This document shows positions 24,701-34,768 of a stretch of 45,378 nt of DNA, piece after piece (position 1 is the stretch's first letter; every line of letters starts with the position of its first letter). The translations under genes and the position numbers were made by a program. The stretch is taken from the NCBI GenBank assembly GCA_937864235.1, contig CALMJI010000027.1, positions 1 through 45,378 on the forward strand, read 5' to 3'. The DNA is from an uncultured bacterium. GTDB taxonomy: Bacteria; Patescibacteriota; Minisyncoccia; SW-4-49-11. The notes beneath the pieces are model-generated. The model saw only the letters and a program-made list of their open reading frames with translations, did not search any database and was not told where the DNA came from.

Positions 24701-26494
24701 TTAATGTTTCAAAACTTCTAAGTACACTTCTTTTGGAATTTGTATACGGGCTGTATCTCTCATTCTTTTTTTACCTTCTTTTTGTTTTTTGAGTAATTTA
24801 TCTTTACGAGTTCTATCTCCTCCGTATAGTTTAGCTGTTACATCTTTTCTAAATGCCGATAATGTTTCTCTGGCTACTATTGTACCGCCGACGGCTGCTT
24901 GTAAGGCTACTGCATATTGTTGTCTTGGAAGTGATTGTTTTAATTTATGCACTATTCTCTTACCTTCATCATGAGCCTCATCTTTATAAACTATATGTGA
25001 TAAGGCCTCTTGAACTTCGCCTGCTACCATAATATCTAATTTCACTAGATCTGCTTGTTGAGGCTCTAATGGATAATAGTTGACCGAGGCATATCCAGAA
25101 GTAATACTTTTTAGTACATCATAAAAATCTACAATTACTTTAGCTAATGGAATTTGATATTCTACAATTGCTCTATCCTCTCCAATATATTTGGTATTAA
25201 TAAATTGTCCGCGTCTCTTTTGTAATAAATCCATTACAGAGCCAATATAATCCTTAGGTGTCATTATCTCTAATCTTACATAAGGTTCCAAAATTCTAGC
25301 TAACTTAGTATTATCTGGAAAATCTGTTGCTGAATAAATAGTATACTTATCTCCATTAGTTTGCTCCACAATATGGGCAACAGATGGAGTGCTAATAATC
25401 AAATCTAGATCATATTCTCGTCGCAATCTCTCAGTAATAATATCAAGATGCAACATACCTAAGAATCCACATCTAAAGCCTTTTCCCAAAGCCTCTTTGG
25501 ATTCAGGTTCAAATACCAAAGACGAATCAGATAACTTAAGTTTATTGAGAGCATCTCTTAATACTGGATATTCCTCAGTACTAGCCACAAAAATACTAGC
25601 ATATACAACTGGAATAGGCTCCATATACTCAGCTAGCGGGGCTAAATCTTGTCCTGCTGGGAACTTAATAATAGTGTCTCCTACTCTCACATTCTCCACA
25701 TTTTTAAGCCCCGTTGCAATATAGCCAATCATCCCAGCTGAAAGAGTCTCTAATTTGGTCATCTGAGGGGTGAAAACTCCTATCTCTAAGACCTGAGCCT
25801 CTTGTTTTTTGGCTAACATTTTGATAGTATCAGCGGTTGAGATATTCCCATCTACCACTCTAATATGAGCAATAACTCCTTTATAAGAATCAAAAGCAGA
25901 ATCAAATATCAAAGCTCTGAAATTGTCTCCCTCTATAGAATTTGCCACTGGAGCTGGGACTTCATTAATCACTCGCTCTAATAAGGCTGGTACTCCCTGT
26001 CCAGTTTTGCCAGAAATTTCTAATATTTCTGACTCCTCCACTCCTAGCAATTCACAAATTTCCTGTTTGACTTCACTAACTCTAGCGTGCGGTAAGTCTA
26101 CCTTATTAACAGCTGGTATAATAACTAAATCTTGCTCTATAGCAAGATATACATTAGCAATTGTCTGAGCTTGTATTCCTTGTGTAGCATCTACTAGTAG
26201 GATTGCACCCTCTACAGCCGCCAGACTACGAGAAACTTCATAACTAAAATCAACATGTCCAGGAGTATCAATCAAATTCATAATATATTCCTGCCCCTGA
26301 TATGGATATTTTACCCTCACTGGTTGCATTTTGATAGTAATCCCCCGTTCTCGCTCTAATTCCATAGAGTCGAGCAATTGTTCTTTCATTTTTCTTTTCT
26401 CAACGGTTTGAGTCAATTCCAAAATACGGTCAGACAAAGTTGACTTACCATGATCGATATGAGCTATAATACTAAAGTTTCGAATATATTGCAT
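24701..26494 (-). CDS. lepA: Elongation factor 4 (LepA)
   Basis: The 597-aa ribosomal GTPase has G1 AHIDHGKST (11-19), RERGITI, G3 DTPGHVDF, G4 NKVDLPHA, the EF-G-like domains and the LepA-specific C-terminal domain with YGGDRTRKDKLLKKQKEGKKRMR. Length and motifs are normal. The start lies close to an A/T-rich region and no Shine-Dalgarno sequence precedes it. Confidence 0.98.
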   Translation of the reverse strand: MQYIRNFSIIAHIDHGKSTLSDRILELTQTVEKRKMKEQLLDSMELERERGITIKMQPVRVKYPYQGQEYIMNLIDTPGHVDFSYEVSRSLAAVEGAILLVDATQGIQAQTIANVYLAIEQDLVIIPAVNKVDLPHARVSEVKQEICELLGVEESEILEISGKTGQGVPALLERVINEVPAPVANSIEGDNFRALIFDSAFDSYKGVIAHIRVVDGNISTADTIKMLAKKQEAQVLEIGVFTPQMTKLETLSAGMIGYIATGLKNVENVRVGDTIIKFPAGQDLAPLAEYMEPIPVVYASIFVASTEEYPVLRDALNKLKLSDSSLVFEPESKEALGKGFRCGFLGMLHLDIITERLRREYDLDLIISTPSVAHIVEQTNGDKYTIYSATDFPDNTKLARILEPYVRLEIMTPKDYIGSVMDLLQKRRGQFINTKYIGEDRAIVEYQIPLAKVIVDFYDVLKSITSGYASVNYYPLEPQQADLVKLDIMVAGEVQEALSHIVYKDEAHDEGKRIVHKLKQSLPRQQYAVALQAAVGGTIVARETLSAFRKDVTAKLYGGDRTRKDKLLKKQKEGKKRMRDTARIQIPKEVYLEVLKH

Positions 26495-26550
26495 ATATCT
26501 TATATTATAGCGAAAATTTGGATATTTTACAATATCAAGTTATATTATAT

Positions 26551-26585
26551 AAAAGAAAAAACCGAGTTCCATCAAGGAGCTCGGT
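26551..26585 (-). terminator. Intrinsic terminator after the small membrane protein
   Basis: A 10-pair hairpin (26561-26570 with 26576-26585, one G-U) with loop ATCAA and a T-rich run on the minus strand. The stop codon of the small membrane gene (26572-26574) lies inside the loop. Confidence 0.8.
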
Positions 26586-26760
26586 CAGAGTTATTATCTG
26601 AAAAAATAAATATTCCCGATCCAATATAAATGCAATTAAAGGTGATCAGTAGAATTTTCACCAATAGATGTCCCTTCAATGCAAACATTATGAATAATGA
26701 AGATATGACAGGAACTAGAAACAACATGATAATGCATAAAAAAATTGCTTTTCTATCCAT
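26572..26760 (-). CDS. Small membrane protein, unknown
   Basis: From the ATG at 26758-26760 the frame encodes 62 aa with two membrane helices (about 5-22 and 28-48), a Lys between them and a short polar tail (SDNNSDRAP). A longer version from a TTG at 26799 would start at the promoter itself, so the ATG is preferred. TTGACA (26811-26816) with a TAGTAT box 18 bases on (26787-26792) could drive it. A terminator overlaps its stop. No family recognised. Confidence 0.5.
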   Translation of the reverse strand: MDRKAIFLCIIMLFLVPVISSLFIMFALKGHLLVKILLITFNCIYIGSGIFIFSDNNSDRAP

Positions 26761-26819
26761 TAGATCAAAAAAGTGTCGTAACCCCAATATACTACACAAT
26801 TTATACCCCTTTTGTCAAA

Positions 26820-28388
26820 TTACAACTTAGATTTATTTTGATTAGACAATACTTTAGTCAAACCTAATTTCCAAGTAATCAAAATATAAATAGCCAGTGC
26901 TGGGGCTGAAGCACCTATAACTTGTATAATTAAGGCTAAAGTAGTATTAGTACCTATGATATCTCCTATCAATTGCTTTAATATATAGGCAATACCCAGC
27001 ATACCAAATGACCAAAGTGAGACTTGAAGTCCATATATAATAGTTCTCTTTACACTACCATGATTAATTGTTCTGAATATAATAAATGTGTATATGAGAC
27101 AAGTAATAGCCATAGTGATTGAAAAAGCAGCAGCTACTCCCAAAACTTGCCAATAATGACTTAAGACTAAGGCTAGGACTATATTTATAAGCATACTAAT
27201 AATCCCTACTATCATTGGAGTTCTGGTATCGTGCCTCGCAAATAAGGCTCGACTCAGTAATGGAATCAAACCTTGAAATGGGATAGATAAAGCTAGAATA
27301 GTAAAGGTCTCAAAAGTAATTCTAGTAGACTCCCAGTCAAACCCTCCTCCACCATAAACTATTCTAACAATTTGAGCTCTAAAATTGAGCATTAACATCA
27401 TTATAGGTATTAATAATAGTAAATTTTTGGCAATTCCACTAATAACATAATTGCGAAAAGCCTCTTCATCCTCTTTAGCATAGGCTTCGGTCAGATATGG
27501 GAATATAGCTGTGGCAAAAGATATAGCTATTACTCCTAATGGTAGAGCATTGAGATTAAAAGCTAAAGTAAAATAAGTAACCGCATCTGGTCTGGTAGAA
27601 GCAATAATAGTACCAATAAATAAACTTAACATTGCGGTATCTATTACCAATAATCTTGGCCAATATAAATCCCAGAGTCTTTTGAGGTTCTTTAGATATA
27701 ATTTGGTGTCAACTTTGAGGCTAATATTGAGCTTGAGTATACTTGGAATTTGAATCAAAAGATGTAAAATTGCACCCAAGACTACTCCATACCCCAACCC
27801 AACTATTCCCCACATTGGATATAGCCAAATAATTCCAACAATAATCCCAACATTATAAACAATCGGAGCCAAAGCTACAATGATAAACTTTTTATAAGCA
27901 TTAAGCACACTAGATAGAACACTAGATATACTGAATATAAATGGAGATAATGCCATAATACGGGTCAAAGTAACTGTATCTGTGAATTTCTGACCTTCAT
28001 AAGAAATAGCTACTAATTTAACCAAATATGGGGCAAAAATTATCATTAAGACAGATATTATCCCCATAATAGCACCTACAATTAATAGAACATCATCTAC
28101 TAAACTTTGAGCTTCTGTCTGTTTGTCTTTACGGTGTATAAGTTTACTAAATAATGGTATAAAAGCACTAGAAAGTGTACCTAAAATTAGAATACTATAC
28201 AAAAAATCTGGTATTCTAAAGGCTGAAAAATAAGCATCTAGAGTAGCTGTGTCAAAATTACTAGTCAGCAGTCTATCTCGCAATAAACCTAAAATACGAG
28301 AAAATATACTCAAGATAACCAAATATCCTGTAATATGTATAATAGCTGATTTAGGCAAAAATTGCTTTAATTTTTTGACTGTAAACAT
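26820..28388 (-). CDS. murJ: Lipid II flippase MurJ
   Basis: I place the start at the ATG at 28386-28388 (522 aa). A GTG six codons upstream overlaps the -10 box. About 14 membrane helices are present, with the MurJ/MVF signatures LLRDRLLTSNFDTATLDAYFSAFRIPDFLYSIL and GTLSSAFIPLFSKL near the start, ALSIPFQGLIPLLSRALFARHDTRTPM in the middle and the basic loops expected. It flips lipid II, feeding the PBPs encoded elsewhere in the window. Confidence 0.95.
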   Translation of the reverse strand: MFTVKKLKQFLPKSAIIHITGYLVILSIFSRILGLLRDRLLTSNFDTATLDAYFSAFRIPDFLYSILILGTLSSAFIPLFSKLIHRKDKQTEAQSLVDDVLLIVGAIMGIISVLMIIFAPYLVKLVAISYEGQKFTDTVTLTRIMALSPFIFSISSVLSSVLNAYKKFIIVALAPIVYNVGIIVGIIWLYPMWGIVGLGYGVVLGAILHLLIQIPSILKLNISLKVDTKLYLKNLKRLWDLYWPRLLVIDTAMLSLFIGTIIASTRPDAVTYFTLAFNLNALPLGVIAISFATAIFPYLTEAYAKEDEEAFRNYVISGIAKNLLLLIPIMMLMLNFRAQIVRIVYGGGGFDWESTRITFETFTILALSIPFQGLIPLLSRALFARHDTRTPMIVGIISMLINIVLALVLSHYWQVLGVAAAFSITMAITCLIYTFIIFRTINHGSVKRTIIYGLQVSLWSFGMLGIAYILKQLIGDIIGTNTTLALIIQVIGASAPALAIYILITWKLGLTKVLSNQNKSKL

Positions 28389-28397
28389 AATAGAATT

Positions 28398-28403
28398 ATT
28401 ATA
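28398..28403 (-). promoter_or_regulatory. murJ -10 box next to the start codon
   Basis: TATAAT on the minus strand, nine bases before the ATG; predicted leader of about three bases. The -35 region is weak. Confidence 0.5.
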
Positions 28404-28420
28404 CACTATTTTAGTATAAA

Positions 28421-28458
28421 ATAAAACAGACTCCTCACTGTGGAGAAATCTGTTTTAT
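28421..28458 (-). terminator. rRNA transcript terminator
   Basis: Ten-base perfect arms (28421-28430 and 28449-28458) with an inner CTCC/GGAG stem, followed on the minus strand by a T-rich stretch. It closes the 16S transcript before murJ. Confidence 0.8.
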
Positions 28459-28497
28459 TCAATCAATTTATAACTGTATCTGATTATTGTAAATATC

Positions 28498-28516
28498 TTT
28501 TAGCAACAATCTGACG
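28498..28516 (-). other. 16S precursor processing stem, 3' strand
   Basis: 19 bases complementary to 30123-30141 with a single mismatch. The two segments flank the 16S gene and would form the base-paired stalk normally cut by RNase III. Between this strand and the 16S end lie two more hairpins (28519-28538, 8-pair stem; 28559-28576, 7-pair stem). Confidence 0.8.
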
Positions 28517-28618
28517 CACCTTGTCTCAAAAGACAAGGATTTGTTGGTGTAAAAGTTATCAAGATATAAATCTTGACCGACCATTCCTTGTTGAATTGCT
28601 TCAACAGGCATATCCTTA

Positions 28619-30119
<1,501 letters not shown>

Positions 30120-30122
30120 AAA

Positions 30123-30141
30123 CGTCAGATTGTTCCTAAAA
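30123..30141 (-). other. 16S precursor processing stem, 5' strand
   Basis: Pairs with 28498-28516 (18 of 19 positions). It lies about four bases before the mature 5' end. The leader between here and the promoter also has two local hairpins, CTTACAA/TTGTAAG and GTCTTA/TAAGAC. Confidence 0.8.
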
Positions 30142-30251
30142 AACATCTACTCTTTAAATATTCAGGATATAGTTATTGAACCTTACAATTTTTAGTTGTA
30201 AGTTGATTGAATTATAAACGAACTGTCTTATGTATTTAAGACGGTATGTAT

Positions 30252-30280
30252 ATAATAATTGAAATCTAGACTTTTGTCAA
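30252..30280 (-). promoter_or_regulatory. 16S rRNA promoter
   Basis: TTGACA (30275-30280) and TATTAT (30252-30257) on the minus strand, 17-base spacer. Predicted start about 30245, giving a leader of about 125 bases. Confidence 0.75.
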
Positions 30281-30432
30281 GAGATTTTGGAGTAGTATTG
30301 GTTTATTTTTGAATTGTTTTGGTATTTGAACTATATAAACTAGTATAAGTGCCTTTGTGTAGCCTGTATTTGTACTTAAATTCCCCTCTCCGCCCAAGGC
30401 GGATTAAAAAGCGAGGGAAAGTTTATTAGAGT

Positions 30433-30555
30433 ATTTTGTCTCCCTTTGGAGGGAGTACCTGTAGGGGGAGGGTGGATACCTGTCAAACTATACTTGAAAA
30501 TCAACCAATATCCACCTCCGGCCTAAAGTCCACCTCCTCCAAAGGAGGACAAAAT
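30433..30555. repeat. Intergenic GC-rich inverted repeat, locus B
   Basis: Left arm 30433-30478 (TTTTGTCTCCCTTTGGAGGG onward, ending GGGTGGATA) and right arm 30509-30555 (TATCCACCTCCGG...GGAGGACAAAAT) are imperfect reverse complements around about 30 bases. A further CCGCCCAAGGCGG hairpin lies at about 30390. Same family as 830, 34630 and 43469. It sits between the 16S promoter and the end of metG. The rest of 30281-30592 shows no gene. Confidence 0.75.
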
Positions 30556-30592
30556 AACCACATGTCACCTCTACAGAATTTATAGTTTACAA

Positions 30593-32083
30593 TTACAATC
30601 TAGGGAATATATGTAAACTCTCCCCATTTAATAGCTTTTGCATTTGCTCTGAGGTTTTGGGCATAATGGGTTTGATAGCTTCTGTAATCCAAGCTAAATC
30701 TTGTAGCCATTTGCTAATATTTTGACCTAATACTTCTATCTGCCCTGTCTTATACAATTCCCATGGTTTGGTAGTTTCAATTTCCTGTCCAATTAAACTA
30801 ATTTTTTCTAATAGAGTATGAATAGCTTCATAAATATCATAGTTTTTCATCGCTTGATGATATTCTTCTGGAATATTGATAGTTTCAGATTTAGCAAACA
30901 TATCATATTTTTTCGCCATACCTACTACTCGACTAAAAGTATTACCAAATTTATTGACAAGTTCGGATTCATAAACCCCCATAATCTTCTCTGTGGTAAT
31001 ATCTCCATCATTACCTATTCGCATCTCTCTTAAGATTACATATCTTAGAACATCATTACCTAAATTGTTAGTAATTTGATTAAATTCTTCGATTATATCT
31101 TGTGGCACTATAACATTACCAATACTTTTAGACATTTTTCTACCTCCTGATAAGAAAAATCCAGTCACCAACATTGTCTTTGGCAATTTATCTTCAGGAA
31201 CACCTAAAGCCAATAAAAAGGCTGGCCAGAATATAGTATGGAATTTCATTATATCCTTACCTAATATTTGTAAATTAGGAGCCCAAATATCTTGAATTCT
31301 ATCTAGAATTTCCTCAACTGACAAATCTGTAATATCTATATTCTGACTCACCAAAATTCCAGACATATAGCTGAATAAAGCATCTATCCAAACATACAAA
31401 GTCTGATTAGGATCAAATGGGACAGGAATACCCCAGCTAACCTTTTCTCTAGTGACAGAGAAATCACCTACATCTGGATTTTTGAGTAATTCTAGAGTTT
31501 CATTTTTTCTAGATTCAGGTACAATTTCAATGGTCCCATTTTCAATCAATTGCCTGATTTTATCTTTATATTTAGTAAGTCTAAAGAAATAATTATTTTC
31601 TAACACAATTTGAGGTTTTTCATCATGGTCAGGACATAATCCACCCTCTCTCAACTCGGATTGAGTGACAAAGGCTTCCGCCCCTACACAATATAAAGCC
31701 TCATATTGGTGTAAATATACATCATCGCTTGCCAATAACTTAGTGATTACAAATTGGCAAAAAGACTTATGTATTGGATTAGTAGTACGAGCAAAATAAT
31801 CATAACTTAAACCTGAACTTTTCCAAGTATCTTGCCAAATGGATGAAAGTTTATCGGTATGTTCTTGAGGGGATAGATTATTTTTCTGAGCCGCCTCAGC
31901 TACTTTCTGCCCATGCTCATCGGTTCCTGTCAAAAAGAAAGCTCCTGACTCAAATTGTTTATGATATCTTGCCATTACATCAGCAATAGTGGTTGCATAA
32001 TAATGCCCAAGATGAGGTTCTCCATTCAAATAATAGAGAGGAGCTGTGACAAAAAAGGTTTTATTTTTTTGATCTGATGCCAT
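30593..32083 (-). CDS. metG: Methionyl-tRNA synthetase
   Basis: The 496-aa class I synthetase has HLGH (24-27, the HIGH motif), GTDEHGQKVAEAA, the WIDALFSY segment and KMSKS in GGRKMSKSIGNV. The length fits the short form without the C-terminal tRNA-binding domain. The knuckle region keeps only two cysteines (YCVGAEAF...GLCPDH), so zinc binding there is doubtful. It lies 24 bases after greA. Confidence 0.97.
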   Translation of the reverse strand: MASDQKNKTFFVTAPLYYLNGEPHLGHYYATTIADVMARYHKQFESGAFFLTGTDEHGQKVAEAAQKNNLSPQEHTDKLSSIWQDTWKSSGLSYDYFARTTNPIHKSFCQFVITKLLASDDVYLHQYEALYCVGAEAFVTQSELREGGLCPDHDEKPQIVLENNYFFRLTKYKDKIRQLIENGTIEIVPESRKNETLELLKNPDVGDFSVTREKVSWGIPVPFDPNQTLYVWIDALFSYMSGILVSQNIDITDLSVEEILDRIQDIWAPNLQILGKDIMKFHTIFWPAFLLALGVPEDKLPKTMLVTGFFLSGGRKMSKSIGNVIVPQDIIEEFNQITNNLGNDVLRYVILREMRIGNDGDITTEKIMGVYESELVNKFGNTFSRVVGMAKKYDMFAKSETINIPEEYHQAMKNYDIYEAIHTLLEKISLIGQEIETTKPWELYKTGQIEVLGQNISKWLQDLAWITEAIKPIMPKTSEQMQKLLNGESLHIFPRL

Positions 32084-32107
32084 ATTTATAAATCAATAGA
32101 ATATAAT

Positions 32108-32563
32108 TTATTTAATCTCCAAAATTGTATATTTCTGAACTCCGGCAGGAGTTTCCACTTCTACCTCTTCTCCCACACTACGATGCATAAAGGCTTGACC
32201 TAGAGGAGATTCATCAGATATTTTTCTCTCAGCTGGATTAGCTTCAGTTGGACCAACGATAAGAAAATCTCTTTCTCCAGTTCCATTAGCTACCTTTATC
32301 TGAGACCCTAAAGCTACAAACTGAGAGTTACTTGGAGATTCTACTACTTCGGCATTACGAATCAAATCTTCTAATTCTAGAATTTTAGATTCATTAAAGG
32401 CCATATCATTTTTTGCTTCATGATATTCTCCATTTTCCTTCAAATCACCTTGTTCTTTGGCAGCTTTAATCTTTTCGATTATTTCTTTACGCCTCAACAT
32501 TAGAGCCTCAAGTTCAACTTGCGCTTTTTCAAGTCCAGATTGTGTCATATGATATTTCTTCAT
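32108..32563 (-). CDS. greA: Transcription elongation factor GreA
   Basis: The 151-aa protein has the N-terminal coiled coil (MKKYHMTQSGLEKAQVELEAL...RRKEIIEKIKAAKEQGDLKENGEYHEAKNDM), whose acidic tip (DLKENGEYHEAKN) enters the RNA polymerase channel and stimulates transcript cleavage, and the C-terminal FKBP-like domain (SPLGQAFMHRSVGEEVEVETPAG). Length is normal. Confidence 0.97.
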   Translation of the reverse strand: MKKYHMTQSGLEKAQVELEALMLRRKEIIEKIKAAKEQGDLKENGEYHEAKNDMAFNESKILELEDLIRNAEVVESPSNSQFVALGSQIKVANGTGERDFLIVGPTEANPAERKISDESPLGQAFMHRSVGEEVEVETPAGVQKYTILEIK

Positions 32564-32646
32564 AATTAGATATAATTATAGTTAATAAAATAAAGTAAAT
32601 ACTTATATTTTATATTTCGCTTAATTCTGGTTGATGTGATTTAATA

Positions 32647-32674
32647 TTCACTTTTACTGTGAATGGAGTATACT
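32647..32674 (+). promoter_or_regulatory. priA promoter
   Basis: TTCACT (32647-32652) and TATACT (32669-32674), 16 bases apart. Predicted start about 32681, which is the ATG itself. A small TTCAC/GTGAA inverted repeat overlaps it. Confidence 0.5.
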
Positions 32675-32680
32675 ATATAT

Positions 32681-34618
32681 ATGTATATTTTGCAAGTAGT
32701 ACCCCTTATCAAACTTCCTTGGCAGATGAGCCACACTCTGACATACTATTCATCCGAAGAAATACTTCCGGGCAGTCTTGTCATAGTTGAAGTTCGTACC
32801 ACCTATATTACATCAATTGTTTACTTTTGTCAAGAGTTGACAAAAGATAGGCAAAACATCCGTAAATTCTCTAACTTTAGCCCTAAACCAATAGAAAAGA
32901 GTTTCTCCAATAATCCCCTCTTAACTGAAAACCAACTCCAATTAGCCGAATGGATTAGTAATTATTATGCCCATCCTTTGGGAAATATTATAAAGTGGTT
33001 TTTACCCAGATTATCTAGTAAAATCAAAAGATACCCCAAAATACTCGAATCCCCTACCAAAAATATAAAATTAGGAGATAAATATACACCAAAATTAGTC
33101 ATATACCCAACAAATGTAAGATTAAAACATTATCATAAAGTTATCAATCAAACTCAAGGTCAAATTCTAATCTTAACTCCAGATAATATTAGTCTTGAGA
33201 TGATAACTCAAGAATTAGGTAATTATAATCCAGTCACTATTAACTCTCAAATTAAAACCAGTGAGTTTAGGAAGATATGGGCTGGGATTAAATCTGGAGC
33301 GACTAAAGTAATTATTGGAAATAGAAGTGCTCTTTTCTTACCCTTTCAAAATTTAGAGAGTATTATTATAGAAGATGAGGCCTCTGAGGCTTATTATTCT
33401 TTTGAGACTAAGCCACATTATCATACTACTACTATAGCAGTAAAATTAGCCCAATTACATCAAGCTAACTTGACTTTAGCTTCCAATTTACCAAGTATTA
33501 ATAGCCTAGATATATTAGAGAAAAATAATTTAAGTCTTCCAGCTGAATTTTATCCTGATAATAATAATTTGAAGACCGAATTAATAGAAATGCCTATAGA
33601 ATTTACTAAAGGTAATAAAGAATTATTATCAATACCTGTTCAAAAAGCTATTAGAAAAGCTATAGATAAAAATCAATCTATAATTATATATATCAATCGT
33701 CGAGGAGAGTCACTATATATGTCTTGCAGAGATTGTGGATATCATTTGAGAGACCCTAAGTCTGGTAGTTTGCTCACGGTACATAGAGTAGATACTTTAG
33801 CCAAAAAAGTACCTAATTATACTGAAAGTCAAATTTTAATGTCCCATACTTCCAGAAAATGGTTCAAAATGATACATCAATGCCCTCAATGCAAGTCCTA
33901 TAATCTCAAGCAAGGAGGCATAGGTATACAAAAGATTCAATCTATTATACAAGAGTTATACCCTCAAACTCCAAGTTTTATACTATCTAGTGATACTGCC
34001 TCTGATGTTAGCACCCAAAAAGATATCATCGATAAATTCATACATAGTACTCCTGCCATACTATTGACTACCAGTATGATACATAAATTCTTAGATATTA
34101 TACCAAAAACTCTCACCATAATCCCTTCTGCTGAATCTCTTATTAATTTTCCTGATTATAGTATCAGAGAAAAATCGATTCAAGTGCTAACTGAGTTAAT
34201 CCAAAACAGCCATAAAACCTTAATTCAAACCTTCACCACTTGGAATAAAGAAGAAGAATTACCAACCCATATTTATAATATAATCAATCGTCCTCTAGTA
34301 GAATTATGGCAACAAGAATACCAAAACAGACAATTATATCAATACCCTCCACATTATGAGATTATTGCTATTCACTCACAACATAGCTATAGAGAAAAAG
34401 CCTTAAGCCAAGCTCTAAGAGTCAAGACTGCCCTAAATAATATACATATCAAAGCCCTCGGACCGCTAGAAAAGTATTTGGCTAAAGGAAAAGGAATATA
34501 TCAATTTACCTTAATTATACAAACCACACCAAAACAAGCTCAGAGTATCAAAAGCAAATTAGTGCCAATTCTAGAAAGAGGTCAGGATATTGAAATAAAT
34601 CCTCAAAATTTGTTGTAA
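32681..34618 (+). CDS. priA: PriA-like primosomal protein lacking the helicase motifs
   Basis: I start at the ATG at 32681 (645 aa); an ATG at 32663 precedes the -10 box. The PriA layout is clear. The N-terminal 3'-end-binding domain includes LTENQLQLAEWISNYYAHPLG. The helicase core has IKSGATKVIIGNRSALFLPFQNLESIIIEDEASEAY, aligned with the G-x-RSA-x-F-x-P...DEEH region, and the C-terminal domain follows (YQYPPHYEIIAI...GP). But the Walker A (GVTGSGKTE) is absent: the text there is VIYPTNVRLKHYHKVINQTQGQILILTP. DEEH is EDEAS, the GRAGR motif is gone, and only two of the zinc-ribbon CxxC pairs remain (CRDC, CPQC). It is probably unable to hydrolyse ATP but may still bind stalled forks. Confidence 0.85.
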   Translation: MYILQVVPLIKLPWQMSHTLTYYSSEEILPGSLVIVEVRTTYITSIVYFCQELTKDRQNIRKFSNFSPKPIEKSFSNNPLLTENQLQLAEWISNYYAHPLGNIIKWFLPRLSSKIKRYPKILESPTKNIKLGDKYTPKLVIYPTNVRLKHYHKVINQTQGQILILTPDNISLEMITQELGNYNPVTINSQIKTSEFRKIWAGIKSGATKVIIGNRSALFLPFQNLESIIIEDEASEAYYSFETKPHYHTTTIAVKLAQLHQANLTLASNLPSINSLDILEKNNLSLPAEFYPDNNNLKTELIEMPIEFTKGNKELLSIPVQKAIRKAIDKNQSIIIYINRRGESLYMSCRDCGYHLRDPKSGSLLTVHRVDTLAKKVPNYTESQILMSHTSRKWFKMIHQCPQCKSYNLKQGGIGIQKIQSIIQELYPQTPSFILSSDTASDVSTQKDIIDKFIHSTPAILLTTSMIHKFLDIIPKTLTIIPSAESLINFPDYSIREKSIQVLTELIQNSHKTLIQTFTTWNKEEELPTHIYNIINRPLVELWQQEYQNRQLYQYPPHYEIIAIHSQHSYREKALSQALRVKTALNNIHIKALGPLEKYLAKGKGIYQFTLIIQTTPKQAQSIKSKLVPILERGQDIEINPQNLL

Positions 34619-34629
34619 GAGAACTTTAG

Positions 34630-34750
34630 CTCAATCCACCTCCGGCACTTAGTACCACCTCCTCCGAAGGAGGACAAATTATTCGAGCTTACTGTCTCCT
34701 TTTGCCTGCCTGCGGTAGGCGGGGAGGGAGTAGCCGTAGGGGGAGAGTGG
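34630..34750. repeat. Intergenic GC-rich repeat, locus C
   Basis: Arms CTCAATCCACCTCCGG...GGAGGACAAAT (34630-34679) and ACTGTCTCCTTTTGCC...GGGGGAGAGTGG (34691-34750), of the same family as locus B and D. The right arm carries an inserted GCCTGCCTGCGGTAGGC hairpin. It lies between the convergent priA and LTD genes and could also act as a bidirectional terminator. Confidence 0.7.
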
Positions 34751-34768
34751 AAAAATTTACAATAATAA

